Shown here piece after piece: positions 1 to 8,350 of a stretch of DNA of 58,111 nt. The first letter of the stretch is position 1, and each line of letters starts with the position of its first letter. Below the pieces are notes generated by a model. It was given only the letters and a program-made list of their open reading frames with translations, did no database searches and was not told the DNA's origin. The stretch lies in contig NZ_PIZU01000033.1 of NCBI RefSeq assembly GCF_002838065.1, positions 1-58,111 on the forward strand. Reading direction: 5' to 3'. The DNA is from Mycobacterium hubeiense. GTDB taxonomy: Bacteria > Actinomycetota > Actinomycetes > Mycobacteriales > Mycobacteriaceae. The position numbers were made by a program, and so were the translations under genes.

Positions 1-7
1 ACCCTGA

Positions 8-1228
8 ATGCCTCCGAACAACCGGGCTATCGACCTTAAGCCAGCCGTAATCGCTTACGTGGTAAGCCAACTCCAGAGCTACTCGTTGCTGTACACGCCC
101 GTGGATGTGAAGGGTGTCGCCTATGAGGAGATTGTCGGTTCTAACCTCCGCGGTGACAGGGGGGAGTTCTTCACCCCGCGTAACGCCTGCCGTATGGCGG
201 TAATGATGCTCGACCCTCAGCCTCACGAGCGCATTCTCGACCCGTCTTGCGGAACCGGCGGCTTCTTGATCACGGCAATGAACCGCGCGCTGGAACACAT
301 TGAGGCAGAGGAACGTTCACAGTGGGCTGACCCGACCAATGGCACCGACGCTGAGCGCGAGGAGCTTCACCGTCGGCGCGCCGAGTATCTGTCCAATTAC
401 GTCTTCGGTATCGACTTGAACCCCGCCCTGGTACGCGCGGCGAAGATGAACATGGTCATGAACAACGACGGGTCTGGACAGGTTCGGCAGGCGAATACGC
501 TCGAGAACCCGCACAAGTGGGATCGCGATCTGCGCGACAATGTCACACTCGGCAGCATCGACGTGATCGTCTCCAATCCACCGTTCGGAGCGAACATTCC
601 GATCGACGACGAGGACATCCTGTCTCAGTACGACCTTGCCGCTATGTGGGACCAGGACGAAGACGGCAACTGGTCGATCAGGCTCGACCAGAACGGCAAC
701 CCGGTTCTGCAGAGATCCCAGCCCCCCGAAATCCTGTTCATTGAACGCGCTCTCCAGTTGCTCAAGCCCGGCACGGGCCGAATGGCGATGGTGATACCGA
801 ACGGGATCCTGAACAACCCCAGTCTCGCTTACGTTCGCCACTGGCTGCTTACACATGCGCAGGTTCTCGCCGTCGTGGACATGCACCGCGACCTTTTCCA
901 GCCGAAGAACGACACGCAGACCTCGATGGTCCTGATGCGCCGCCTAGACGATGGGGAGGTCGCCAAAGCTCAGCAATCCGGACTGGACTACCCGCTATTT
1001 ATGGCAGTCGCAGAGAAGATCGGACACGACAAGCGCGGCAACCTCATCTATAGGCGGACCGAGGACGGCGACGATGCGTTGGTCAGCCGTACGGAGATGG
1101 TGACGGATATCGACCAGACCACAGGCAAGGAAGTGCTCCGCGAGATCACTGTCACCGAGCGTCAGATCGACGATGAACTCGCCGAGGTCGCAGATGCATA
1201 CCGCGAGTGGCTCAAGGCGCAGAAATGA
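8..1228 (+). CDS. hsdM: Type I restriction-modification DNA methyltransferase subunit (HsdM), probably N-terminally truncated
   Basis: This is an N6-adenine DNA methylase of the HsdM family, the subunit that pairs with HsdS to methylate a bipartite site. Motif I (DPSCGTGGF, residues 78-86) binds S-adenosylmethionine, and the catalytic NPPF is at residues 190-193. The 406-residue protein starts almost directly in the catalytic core; HsdM proteins usually have a helical HsdM_N domain of 100-200 residues before it. An in-frame TGA at positions 5-7 sits just before the ATG at 8. The N-terminal part may therefore lie upstream of the window in another frame or be lost. The stop overlaps the hsdS start (ATGA at 1225-1228), so the two are translationally coupled. 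No HsdR is visible. Family assignment is secure; intactness is doubtful. Confidence 0.85.
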   Translation: MPPNNRAIDLKPAVIAYVVSQLQSYSLLYTPVDVKGVAYEEIVGSNLRGDRGEFFTPRNACRMAVMMLDPQPHERILDPSCGTGGFLITAMNRALEHIEAEERSQWADPTNGTDAEREELHRRRAEYLSNYVFGIDLNPALVRAAKMNMVMNNDGSGQVRQANTLENPHKWDRDLRDNVTLGSIDVIVSNPPFGANIPIDDEDILSQYDLAAMWDQDEDGNWSIRLDQNGNPVLQRSQPPEILFIERALQLLKPGTGRMAMVIPNGILNNPSLAYVRHWLLTHAQVLAVVDMHRDLFQPKNDTQTSMVLMRRLDDGEVAKAQQSGLDYPLFMAVAEKIGHDKRGNLIYRRTEDGDDALVSRTEMVTDIDQTTGKEVLREITVTERQIDDELAEVADAYREWLKAQK

Positions 1229-2584
1229 TCATCGCGCCGACGCGTGCCACCGCGCTGTACGAGGCGAACCGGCTCGATGCGCGGTTCCACGCTTCCCCCG
1301 CTGTCCGGCTACGACCTGTGCTGTCGCGTGCCAAAAAGGTATCTCTGCGGAGGATCGGAGAGTACGGAGATGTCCGAGCGCCCAACAGGTTCAAGAGGAC
1401 TTATGCCGCCCCGGGCGAGGAATACATCCCATACCTCCGCCCGTACGACGTCTTCGAGTACCTGCCACCTGAGGCGGATCGGCTGTCGGTTACTCGGACC
1501 GAGAACCTTGACACCTATCGCATCAACTCGGGCGACCTGCTACAGACCTGCTCCGGCCGCAACCTGGGGCCGCTGACCATCGCGGACAACTATCTCGCGC
1601 GGTTTGTGCTGTCCCATGACATGGTCCGGATAACCATCGCCGACGAGTCCGAGCGTTACTACACGCTCGCGTTCCTGCAATCCGCAGTGGGACAGCAGCT
1701 TCTGCGGGGCGACCTCAACGGTTCGGTCATCGACCACATAACCGTCGACCAGGTCGCTGCGATACAGGTCCCCTTCGTCGCCTCGATAATCAGCAAGGTG
1801 GCGGCGCTCATGCGTGACGCAACAGCGACCAGGGAACAGTCGCGGATCACGCTCCACAAGTCGGTTGAAGCGCTCAACAAGGCATTTGACACCTCGCATG
1901 ACAAGCCTCTGCGGGAGGGATGGGCTGTGAAGGGCCGCGACGCTGGGCACCAGACTCGACGCCGCGTATCACTCGACTCACGTCCAAACGATCAAGGAGA
2001 AGGTTCTCGCCGCCGGCGGTGTCGAACTCGGCGAGGTTGCGACGATCACAAAGCCGGGCGGTCGATACAAGACGTACTATGTCGCCCCTGGGCACGGGAC
2101 ACCACTCGTGTCCGGTACACAGCTTCTCCAGGCCGATGTCATTGGGGCAAAAAACATTTCGTCTAGAAGCATCCCGGACGGAGCCAGCTACGAACTGAGG
2201 CGCGGCGCTGTCTGCTTCCAGGCTGACGGCCGCGCCGAGGAGAGCCTCGGATACCCGTGCATGGTCACCAGCGAGCGGGATGGGTGGTTCGCATCCGGGC
2301 ACGTCGGGCGTGCCACACCGAAGTCGGAGGACGACTCCGGGTGGCTCTGGGCGGCGATCGCCAGCGATGCGGTTCGGGAACAGATCGCCGCATTGGCATG
2401 CGGTTCGGTAGTGGACGCCCTATACCCAGAGGACTTGGCTTCGGTGGTACTTCCGCCTCGGCATCTGGTCGATTCAGCCGCGGTTCGCGCGGCATGGGAA
2501 GGGTTCGCTGACGCGGCGGCGAAGTCAGCGAGAGCCCGGCAGACAGTTGAGGCTGCACTTGCGAAGCTCGGAGTGGCGGTATAG
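1225..2584 (+). pseudogene. hsdS: Type I restriction-modification specificity subunit (HsdS), one-base frameshift
   Basis: HsdS reads the DNA target through two target-recognition domains. The first half is open in the frame starting at the ATG at 1225 (a GTG at 1207 is in frame, but the ATGA overlap with hsdM favours 1225). From about 1930 the protein-like reading moves to the next frame and stays open to the TAG at 2582-2584. Removing one G from the GGG run at 1932-1934 joins the halves as ...WAVKAATLGTRLDAAYHS..., which resembles the start of a second recognition half. The downstream part has no usable start codon before 2108, so a separately translated half-subunit is unlikely. Either the gene is broken or one base is wrong in the sequence. 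Confidence 0.75.
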
Positions 2585-2827
2585 GTGCTCCGACCTGCAA
2601 GAAGCCTGTGCACGTCGCGGTGAAGCAGCGCCAGTTAACTGCCCGCTGAAGACGGATCGATCCGCCGGCCAACCCGCTGCCCGACAGGGGGTTAAACGTC
2701 GGCGCCGTCAGCGGTGGGCTTCCGCTGTCACGTCAAAGCGATGGGGGCAGCGCCCTCCTGAGTTGACTTCCCTGAGGGTGACCCGCACACCGGCGAGTAC
2801 CGGCTCCAGATCAACGCCGACTGGACA

Positions 2828-3253
2828 TCACGAGGTGCGCGGGTACCAGTCGGGGATCTGTTCGGCCGGGCGCGGGTACTTCTTCAGATCCTCAATGTAC
2901 GTCTCGTCGGTGGGCTGCACCGTCCAGTCCGGCCGGGTGTCGTAGTTGTAGTCGAACGTGCACTTGCCGTCTGGTTTGGCTGTGACGGTGACCGAGAGCC
3001 AGGCCCCTCGACCTTGGGTGGCCATCAACTCGCGTAGTCGCTTCAATGCGATGACCATTGGGGTCGGGGACTTCACGACCGTCGTGCCGTCGCTGCCTGT
3101 GACACTCACCCGAGACTCGGCGACCGTGCCTGCCTTGCGATACTCGACGGTGCAGCTATCCCAACCCTCACGCGGGAGAGCGTCGAACAACGCACGCACT
3201 ACGGCGGTCTGCGCATCGCCCAGCTGCACCAGGTACGGTGCTTCGTCGGTCAT
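2828..3253 (-). CDS. Putative immunity protein, YezG/DUF600-like
   Basis: A 141-residue soluble acidic protein starting at the ATG at 3253, with GAGAGG a few bases upstream; a longer reading frame extends over the toxin 3' end but has no protein-like sequence there. It begins 10 bp after the toxin stop on the same strand, the usual place for an immunity gene. The body has a helical LKRLRELM segment, then WLSVTVTAKPDGKCTFDYNYD and a C-terminal DLKKYPRP...PDWYP stretch. This layout resembles YezG/DUF600 immunity proteins, which guard against nuclease toxins. The immunity role is inferred mainly from position; the family call is by eye. Confidence 0.65.
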   Translation of the reverse strand: MTDEAPYLVQLGDAQTAVVRALFDALPREGWDSCTVEYRKAGTVAESRVSVTGSDGTTVVKSPTPMVIALKRLRELMATQGRGAWLSVTVTAKPDGKCTFDYNYDTRPDWTVQPTDETYIEDLKKYPRPAEQIPDWYPRTS

Positions 3254-3263
3254 CTCAGCCTCT

Positions 3264-5345
3264 CTAGTTGTCGAAATGGTATGTGCTGTGCAGGTTGCCG
3301 TCGACGTAGGTCTCCACTGAGTAAGTCTCCGGACGCAGTGAGTCCCCTGGGTATGAGAGGTCAACCTTGACCTGCACCTCGCCACCTTGTGCCGCCAGTT
3401 CCCGCCACTGCGTCTCCAAGTTGTAATAGTCCCGGCCACCGACAGCGTTCAAAGTGTCGCGCATAGCAGTGATGTTGATCGCCTCGCCCGGACCGCCAAA
3501 TTGCGTACCGAAGATGTGCCCGCCATGGTCGCCGGGCAGCCGGTCGTCACCGCCTGCGATCCGCTGTTGATATACGTTGCGATCACCCGGTTGGTGCCCC
3601 TGGTCATACGTCATCTCGGCGTGACCGACGCGGCTGTTGCTGTCTGTCGTGTAGCTGAACCGGTCGTCGACGGTGTAGTGCGTGTTCGGTGCTGGGTTGT
3701 TCAGCTCGTAGTTCCACGCACCTTTCCCGCCTGACTCCACGTCCACGTGATTGAGGCCGTCGTCAGTTACCGAAGTCGCCGGCGCAGAGGGGGCGGGGTC
3801 GACATCGGCGTGTGGTGTGGGTACGTCGTCGAGGTGGCGGGTTGCGCCGCCAAGCGCGTCGAGTCCGTGCTCGATTCCTTCGGCAAGCGGCTTGGCGCCG
3901 GGGATGGGGGCCATGCCGGCTGCGTCGAGGACGGCTTGGGTTCGCTCAGCGGCGGATGCCTGGTCCCAGTTGGTGAACACCTCGATGTCTTTGGCCACGT
4001 CAGGAATGACGCCAAAGCTGCCTTCACTGAGTGCGCGGCTGCCTTCGGCGAACGCTGACGGCTCCGGCGGGAACGCTTGCACGTCAGCGTTTTCCGGAAG
4101 CGGCGGGATCGGCACCGCCCCGGCACCAGTTTCGGTCGCGGCCTGGTTGAGCTGATCGAGGATCGCCGTCTGCTCAGTCAGTTCTCGGCGCGCGTCGAAC
4201 ACCGCTTGGCTCAATGGGTCGGTGACGTCGCGGCCGGGACCCGCCCCACCGCCTTGCGAGTAGCCCTGCCCGGCGGCAGCATCCAGCTCGGCTTGCGCAG
4301 CATCGAGGGCCTGGCGGGCACCTTCGACTCGCGCGGCTTGTCGATCGACCACCGACGGGTCGGCCCCCACGATCGGGGAAGTCAACGGGGAACGCGTGTA
4401 ACGCCCATCCTGGCCATCCCCTTTGCCGGCGTGCTGGTTGAGGATCTGGTCCAACGCGCTCGGCGGCCGCTGCTGGCTGAGCGCCGGGGGAAGGCCGCCC
4501 GGCTTTTCCTCACCCGGTTCCACGGGCGCTGCCTCGTCGGGTAGAAGCAGATCTTCGAGTGTGCCGCCGACATCGCTGGTTTCAGCGGGCTTACCGTCGG
4601 GGTCAGCCTCGGCTTCCTTCGCCGCTTCTTCGACGGATTTGGGCACCGGGAATGGACCGATCTGGCCCGGCGCCTGCTCCGGCGTCGCGTCGGGTTTGCC
4701 CTCCGGGTCCTCTTTGCCGTCTTCGCCGGGCTTGTCCCGTGGATTGAGTTTGACCTTGTTGTCGACGAGTTGAACCGTGTCATGTCCCTCGCCCTCGCCG
4801 TCGAACATGATCCCCGCCAGCTCGGCGGACTTCTCCTGGAGCCGCCCGCCGACCAACGCGTCAGCCTGGACCAACTGCTCGGCGTTCCAGCGGATGAATT
4901 CGGCGTGCTCGTCGGCCGCGATCTGCCGAGCGGCCAGAGTGGACAGGTCAATCTTCCGCGTATCGGTGACCGACAAGTCCTGCCCGACACGGAACCCGTC
5001 GGCCTCCGCCTCAGCGATGGCATCCAGCGCCGCCCTCTTGGCGCTGCGCACGTCATGGCCACCGTTCTCGGCGATGTCGGCGGCCTCGTCCTGAACAGCG
5101 CTCTGCCGACCCACCACCGCGGCGTCGGCGCTTACCCGATCCAGCGCTGCGTCCTTGGCGTCGCCCTCCCACGTGGTGCCACCTGGCGCGACGATGTTCT
5201 GGCGGTGCTGCTCGAAAAGCGCGACGGACTCCTTCCCCATCGCGCGCAACTGAGCCGCCGCGTCGTCAAGGTGCGCGGTGGGCCAATCCTCAATCTCCGC
5301 CCGACTGGGCAGCGCGCCGCCCGATCCGGAAGGCACAGCGCTCAC
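3264..5345 (-). CDS. Putative ESX-exported polymorphic toxin with C-terminal DNA/RNA non-specific endonuclease domain
   Basis: A 693-residue modular protein starting with GTG at 5345, overlapping the stop of the EspC-like gene (GTGA). Residues 1-200 are predicted helical and contain a WEG motif (W59-G61), as in WXG100/LXG-type ESX substrates. Residues 200-345 are Pro/Glu/Asp-rich and 345-420 are helical. From about residue 560 the sequence matches the Endonuclea_NS_2 type: an acidic-basic DRFSYTTDSNSRVGHAEM segment, RNVYQQRIAGGDDRLPGDHGGH with D606 and H610 as the likely catalytic pair, then N624 in EAINITAM. There is no signal peptide, consistent with type VII export. The nuclease domain is recognised with good confidence; export and interbacterial use are inferences from architecture and from the flanking EspC-like and immunity genes. 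Confidence 0.75.
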   Translation of the reverse strand: MSAVPSGSGGALPSRAEIEDWPTAHLDDAAAQLRAMGKESVALFEQHRQNIVAPGGTTWEGDAKDAALDRVSADAAVVGRQSAVQDEAADIAENGGHDVRSAKRAALDAIAEAEADGFRVGQDLSVTDTRKIDLSTLAARQIAADEHAEFIRWNAEQLVQADALVGGRLQEKSAELAGIMFDGEGEGHDTVQLVDNKVKLNPRDKPGEDGKEDPEGKPDATPEQAPGQIGPFPVPKSVEEAAKEAEADPDGKPAETSDVGGTLEDLLLPDEAAPVEPGEEKPGGLPPALSQQRPPSALDQILNQHAGKGDGQDGRYTRSPLTSPIVGADPSVVDRQAARVEGARQALDAAQAELDAAAGQGYSQGGGAGPGRDVTDPLSQAVFDARRELTEQTAILDQLNQAATETGAGAVPIPPLPENADVQAFPPEPSAFAEGSRALSEGSFGVIPDVAKDIEVFTNWDQASAAERTQAVLDAAGMAPIPGAKPLAEGIEHGLDALGGATRHLDDVPTPHADVDPAPSAPATSVTDDGLNHVDVESGGKGAWNYELNNPAPNTHYTVDDRFSYTTDSNSRVGHAEMTYDQGHQPGDRNVYQQRIAGGDDRLPGDHGGHIFGTQFGGPGEAINITAMRDTLNAVGGRDYYNLETQWRELAAQGGEVQVKVDLSYPGDSLRPETYSVETYVDGNLHSTYHFDN

Positions 5346-5617
5346 ACAGTCCCCGTGATGGCCTCGGCGCCACCGGAATCCGTGTCGTCATAGCGAGCAC
5401 TGCTCACCGAGAGGTCGTCGGCCTGGCCGCTGACGCGGAGCGACTGCCGAGCGCGGACGGACTGGGCAGCAGCCAGAATCGCGGCGACGCCGGCCTGGCT
5501 GGGATGGGTGCCCTGTCCACCTTCGGCGGGCTCCGCGGCCAACTCTGCGGCGGTAATTTCACTGTTGGCGGCCGCGGTCCGCAGGCCGTCAGTGCTCACG
5601 TTCAGTTCGTTCGCCAT
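5342..5617 (-). CDS. EspC-like ESX secretion-associated small protein
   Basis: A 91-residue helical, Ala-rich protein starting at the ATG at 5617 (an upstream in-frame ATG at 5683 would add 22 residues of promoter-like sequence). It opens MANELNVSTDGLR and has the two-helix layout of the EspC family (T7SS_ESX_EspC, DUF2580). Near the C-terminus Y76-DDT-D80 fits the YxxxD/E type VII export signal. It overlaps the toxin gene by 4 bp, so the two are co-translated. By analogy with EspC/EspA and with Lap partners of LXG toxins, it may pair with the helical N-terminus of the toxin and carry the export signal. Family call is moderate to good; partner role is inferred. Confidence 0.7.
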   Translation of the reverse strand: MANELNVSTDGLRTAAANSEITAAELAAEPAEGGQGTHPSQAGVAAILAAAQSVRARQSLRVSGQADDLSVSSARYDDTDSGGAEAITGTV

Positions 5618-5701
5618 ATCAATTCCCCAACTGGCTAACACGCTGGTCGTGAGGGTACCTGACGATTTGCCCGGCATCGACACGAGAACCCCGGCTCCCG
5701 C

Positions 5702-5824
5702 TCAGAAGTCCTGATCTACCGGACGCAGGATGTTCGCCAGCAGGATTGCCGAGTCCGCGACGATCCCGGCCTCCCGCCGGTTCGGCTCGGTTGAGTGCTC
5801 CACGCTATGGGCGAGGTCGTTCAC
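5702..5824 (-). other. Possible 3' remnant of a gene upstream of the EspC-like gene; only candidate in the 5618-5946 gap
   Basis: The gap holds no clear gene. On the minus strand a frame open from 5950 to a TGA at 5702-5704 has a protein-like last 40 residues: NDLAHSVEHSTEPN, then a helical REAGIVADSAILLANILRPV. The residues before that look random. A GTG at 5824 could start it, but the GGGAAG upstream is too close for a good ribosome site. It reads like the C-terminus of a gene that once led the toxin cassette and was cut when the TnpB-like gene arrived on its 5' side. I do not recognise the family. Confidence 0.3.
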
Positions 5825-5946
5825 CTTCCCGACAACCCCGCGGATCGCTTCGGAAGGTGTGCGTTCGTGGTGTGAGACTTCGCAACGGTGGGCGCTGCTG
5901 TCGGTTATGGCGCGGGGTTGTCGGTGGTGGCTGCCAGGATGAGCAT

Positions 5947-7707
5947 GTGGCTAGGGCGAGAGCGTTGCGTCGGATCGGGGATCCGGTGGTGGCCGCGCCG
6001 CCAAGGGGAGCGCGGATCCGGACCCGCCTGCGTCCCACAGCAAATGAGGCGGCGGCGTTGATTGCGATCGGGCAGTTTCTGGGCTCGGTGTATCGGTCGG
6101 AGCTGGCCGGGCGGATCGCATTGGGGCAGTTGGACAAGAAGTCCCAGGCCGCGTGGCGGGCTGAACGCAAGCAGGCACTGACGGTAGTGTCATCGTCGCG
6201 GTGGGCCGGATCGCTCACCCGCGCGGTGGAGGACCAATATCAGCTGGGAATGCGCGGGCTGGCTGCGCAGGTCACGGACTTGCGAGCCGCGGTGGGGGTT
6301 CTGGAGGCACGGTGCGCGCTGCGCCCGGGCCAAATCGAACCCATCGACGACTGTGACGCGGTGGGCCGGTGCGGGCGTGGGCGGCGTCGTCGGCGGGGGT
6401 ATCGAAGCGCGGCGGAGCGATTCGCCAAGACCCGGCGCCTAGCGGTGCTGCGCGAGCGGCTCGACAGTGCGCAGCGGGCGTTGGCGGCGGGGCATCCCTC
6501 AATCGTCGTGGGTGGGAATCGGTTGTGGCGCAGGCGCAACAACCTCGACGCCGCCGACATGTCTGAGCAGCAGTGGCGCGAGCAGTGGGATGCGACCCGG
6601 ATGTTTTTGACCGCCGATGGCGAGTCAGGCAAGGCCGGTGGCAACGAAACCATCCGCGTCGATGCCGAAGGCCAGCTGCGCATCAAGACCCCGGCCGCCC
6701 TCGCCGAGCTGCTTGGTCCGCATGTGGTGATCGACGCGCCGGTCCGGTTCGGTCACCGCGGCCAGGAGTTGGCTGAACGGGTCGCGGCTCGGCTGGCGGT
6801 GCGCTACGACCTAAGCTACGACCCGGTCCGCGACCGCTGGTATCTGGACGCGTCCTGGACCCTCACCCCCGGCCCACCCGCCACGCTGACCGAGTTGCGC
6901 GCCGGGCCGGTGCTCGGGGTGGATCTTAATGTCGGCCATCTGGCCTGCTGTGTGCTCGACGCGTCTGGTAACCCGGTTGGCGAGCCGCACACGATTGAAG
7001 TGGCCACGGCGGGATTGGCGGCCTCACGCCGCGATGGCCGGATACGCGCGGCCATCACCGCGCTGCTCGACCAAGCCGAGCACGCCGGATGCACCGCGGT
7101 CGTGGTGGAGAACCTGAATTTTGCCGACGCGCGGGCCACCGGTCGGGAGACCCTGGGCCGCGGCCAGCGGGGTAAACGGTTGCGCCGCAGCATCTCTGGT
7201 ATTGCCACCGGCCGGTTTCGGGACCGGCTGATCGCCATGGCGGCCCGTCGCGGCATCGCAGTTATCGGCGTGGACCCGGCGTACACCAGCCGGTGGGGCA
7301 ACCAGCACTGGACCACACCCTTGCAGCATCAGACTTCCGATCCAGCTACCGTCACCGCACATCACGCGGCCGCGGCAGCGATCGGCAGACGTGGCCTCGG
7401 CGTGGCGATCAGGCGACGGCCGGAAGGGCCCCGCACGCGACAGCGGACGCGTGCGGGCACACCACCGGCCAGGCCCGATCATCACCGCGGCCACGGTGGC
7501 AGGCACGGCAGTTCCGGCCCACCGACACACCCACCTCCCGAGGCGTGCCGGTCTACCGGAAAACACCCGCCGCCAGCGGCCAAGACCGTTCGGGCCGCAC
7601 AGGACTCACTCCTACTCAGTAATCAGGAACGGTTCACCTCGCCCATCATCCGCGTCACCACGACAGTCAATCGCCGTCTTCAGCAAACCCCCGATGCGGC
7701 CTTGTAA
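5947..7707 (+). CDS. TnpB-derived RuvC-fold protein (IS605 OrfB / Cas12-like), zinc ribbon missing
   Basis: A 586-residue protein from GTG 5947 (AGGATG just upstream); the frame stays open back to 5746, but the family sequence starts near IRTRLRPTANE. Residues 30-300 are a basic, helical guide-binding-like half with an RRRRR patch. The RuvC fold follows: VLGVDLN with D326, VVVENLNF with E388, and IAVIGVDPAYTSRWG with D443. True TnpB has CxxC...CxxC after the YTS motif; here it is RWGNQHW with no cysteines. The later segment that normally carries DxNAAxNI reads AHHAAAAAIGRR, so the third catalytic Asp seems to be missing (His472/His473 there). The tail is basic and disordered. No TnpA or transposon ends are visible. 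Known actinobacterial relatives are annotated as TnpB-related proteins. It may bind DNA with an RNA guide without cutting; that is inference. Confidence 0.75.
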   Translation: MARARALRRIGDPVVAAPPRGARIRTRLRPTANEAAALIAIGQFLGSVYRSELAGRIALGQLDKKSQAAWRAERKQALTVVSSSRWAGSLTRAVEDQYQLGMRGLAAQVTDLRAAVGVLEARCALRPGQIEPIDDCDAVGRCGRGRRRRRGYRSAAERFAKTRRLAVLRERLDSAQRALAAGHPSIVVGGNRLWRRRNNLDAADMSEQQWREQWDATRMFLTADGESGKAGGNETIRVDAEGQLRIKTPAALAELLGPHVVIDAPVRFGHRGQELAERVAARLAVRYDLSYDPVRDRWYLDASWTLTPGPPATLTELRAGPVLGVDLNVGHLACCVLDASGNPVGEPHTIEVATAGLAASRRDGRIRAAITALLDQAEHAGCTAVVVENLNFADARATGRETLGRGQRGKRLRRSISGIATGRFRDRLIAMAARRGIAVIGVDPAYTSRWGNQHWTTPLQHQTSDPATVTAHHAAAAAIGRRGLGVAIRRRPEGPRTRQRTRAGTPPARPDHHRGHGGRHGSSGPPTHPPPEACRSTGKHPPPAAKTVRAAQDSLLLSNQERFTSPIIRVTTTVNRRLQQTPDAAL

Positions 7708-7732
7708 GCTGCGCCACAATACCCGGTGCGTC

Positions 7733-7771
7733 TTAGGTTAAGCTGCCCTGCGTTAGGTTGACCTTCGCTGA
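7733..7771 (+). promoter_or_regulatory. Tandem IdeR iron boxes upstream of bfrB
   Basis: Two copies of the mycobacterial iron box (consensus TTAGGTTAGGCTAACCTAA) start at 7733 (TTAGGTTAAGCTGCCCTGC, 14 of 19 matches) and 7753 (TTAGGTTGACCTTCGCTGA, 12 of 19), 20 bp apart, on one face of the helix. IdeR-Fe(II) is known to activate bfrB in mycobacteria from tandem sites like these. They lie 34-72 bp upstream of the bfrB ATG. Confidence 0.75.
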
Positions 7772-7804
7772 CAATGCCCGCTGACCTGCTATATCCTCGC
7801 GATC

Positions 7805-8350
7805 ATGACTGCTGCCGGTGCGCTCGACACGAAATTCCACGCCCTATTGCAGGACCAGATTCGCAGCGAATTCTGCGCCGCACAGCAATACGTCGCGATC
7901 GCGGTGTACTTCGACGGCGCCGACCTGCCGCAGCTCGCCAAGTTCTTCTATCGCCAGGCGGTCGAAGAGCGTAATCACGCCATGATGCTGGTGCAGTACC
8001 TGCTCGATCGCGGCCTCGAGGTGGAGATCCCCGGTGTCGACCCGGTACGCAACGGCTTCGACGCGCCGCGCGACGCGCTGATGCTCGCGCTCGATCAGGA
8101 GCGCACGGTCACCGAACAGATCACCACGCTGGCGAGTGTGGCCCGCGATGAAGGCGACTATCTCGGCGAGCAGTTCATGCAGTGGTTCCTCGCCGAACAA
8201 GTCGAAGAGGTCTCGCAGATGACCAGGCTGCTGCGCATCGCCGAGCGTGCCGGCGACAACCTGTTTCACCTCGAGGACTTCGTCGCGCGGGAAATGGCAA
8301 CATCGCCAAAGGATTCCACCGCGCCGAAGGCGGCGGGCGGCACGCTCTAG
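7805..8350 (+). CDS. bfrB: Ferritin BfrB (Rv3841 ortholog)
   Basis: A 181-residue non-heme ferritin subunit that oxidises Fe(II) and stores it inside a 24-mer cage in the cytoplasm. The ferroxidase ligands are visible: E22 in RSEFCAAQQY, E55 and H58 in VEERNHAMM, E99 in QERTVTEQ, and E135 in FLAEQVEE. The length equals M. tuberculosis BfrB. The start ATG at 7805 is preceded by tandem IdeR boxes. It is convergent with glpQ1, and the two stop codons interlock in a CTAG at 8347-8350. Confidence 0.95.
   Translation: MTAAGALDTKFHALLQDQIRSEFCAAQQYVAIAVYFDGADLPQLAKFFYRQAVEERNHAMMLVQYLLDRGLEVEIPGVDPVRNGFDAPRDALMLALDQERTVTEQITTLASVARDEGDYLGEQFMQWFLAEQVEEVSQMTRLLRIAERAGDNLFHLEDFVAREMATSPKDSTAPKAAGGTL

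Noticed and set aside
2760..2830. Short protein-like stretch (GDPHTGEYRLQINADW) after hsdS
   Set aside because: About 20 codons with no start and no family I can name; could be chance or a relic too short to call.
5746..5946. Upstream extension of the TnpB-like protein by 67 residues
   Set aside because: Arg/Ser/Gly-rich, unlike the family; overlaps the possible minus-strand relic; GTG 5947 has a better site.
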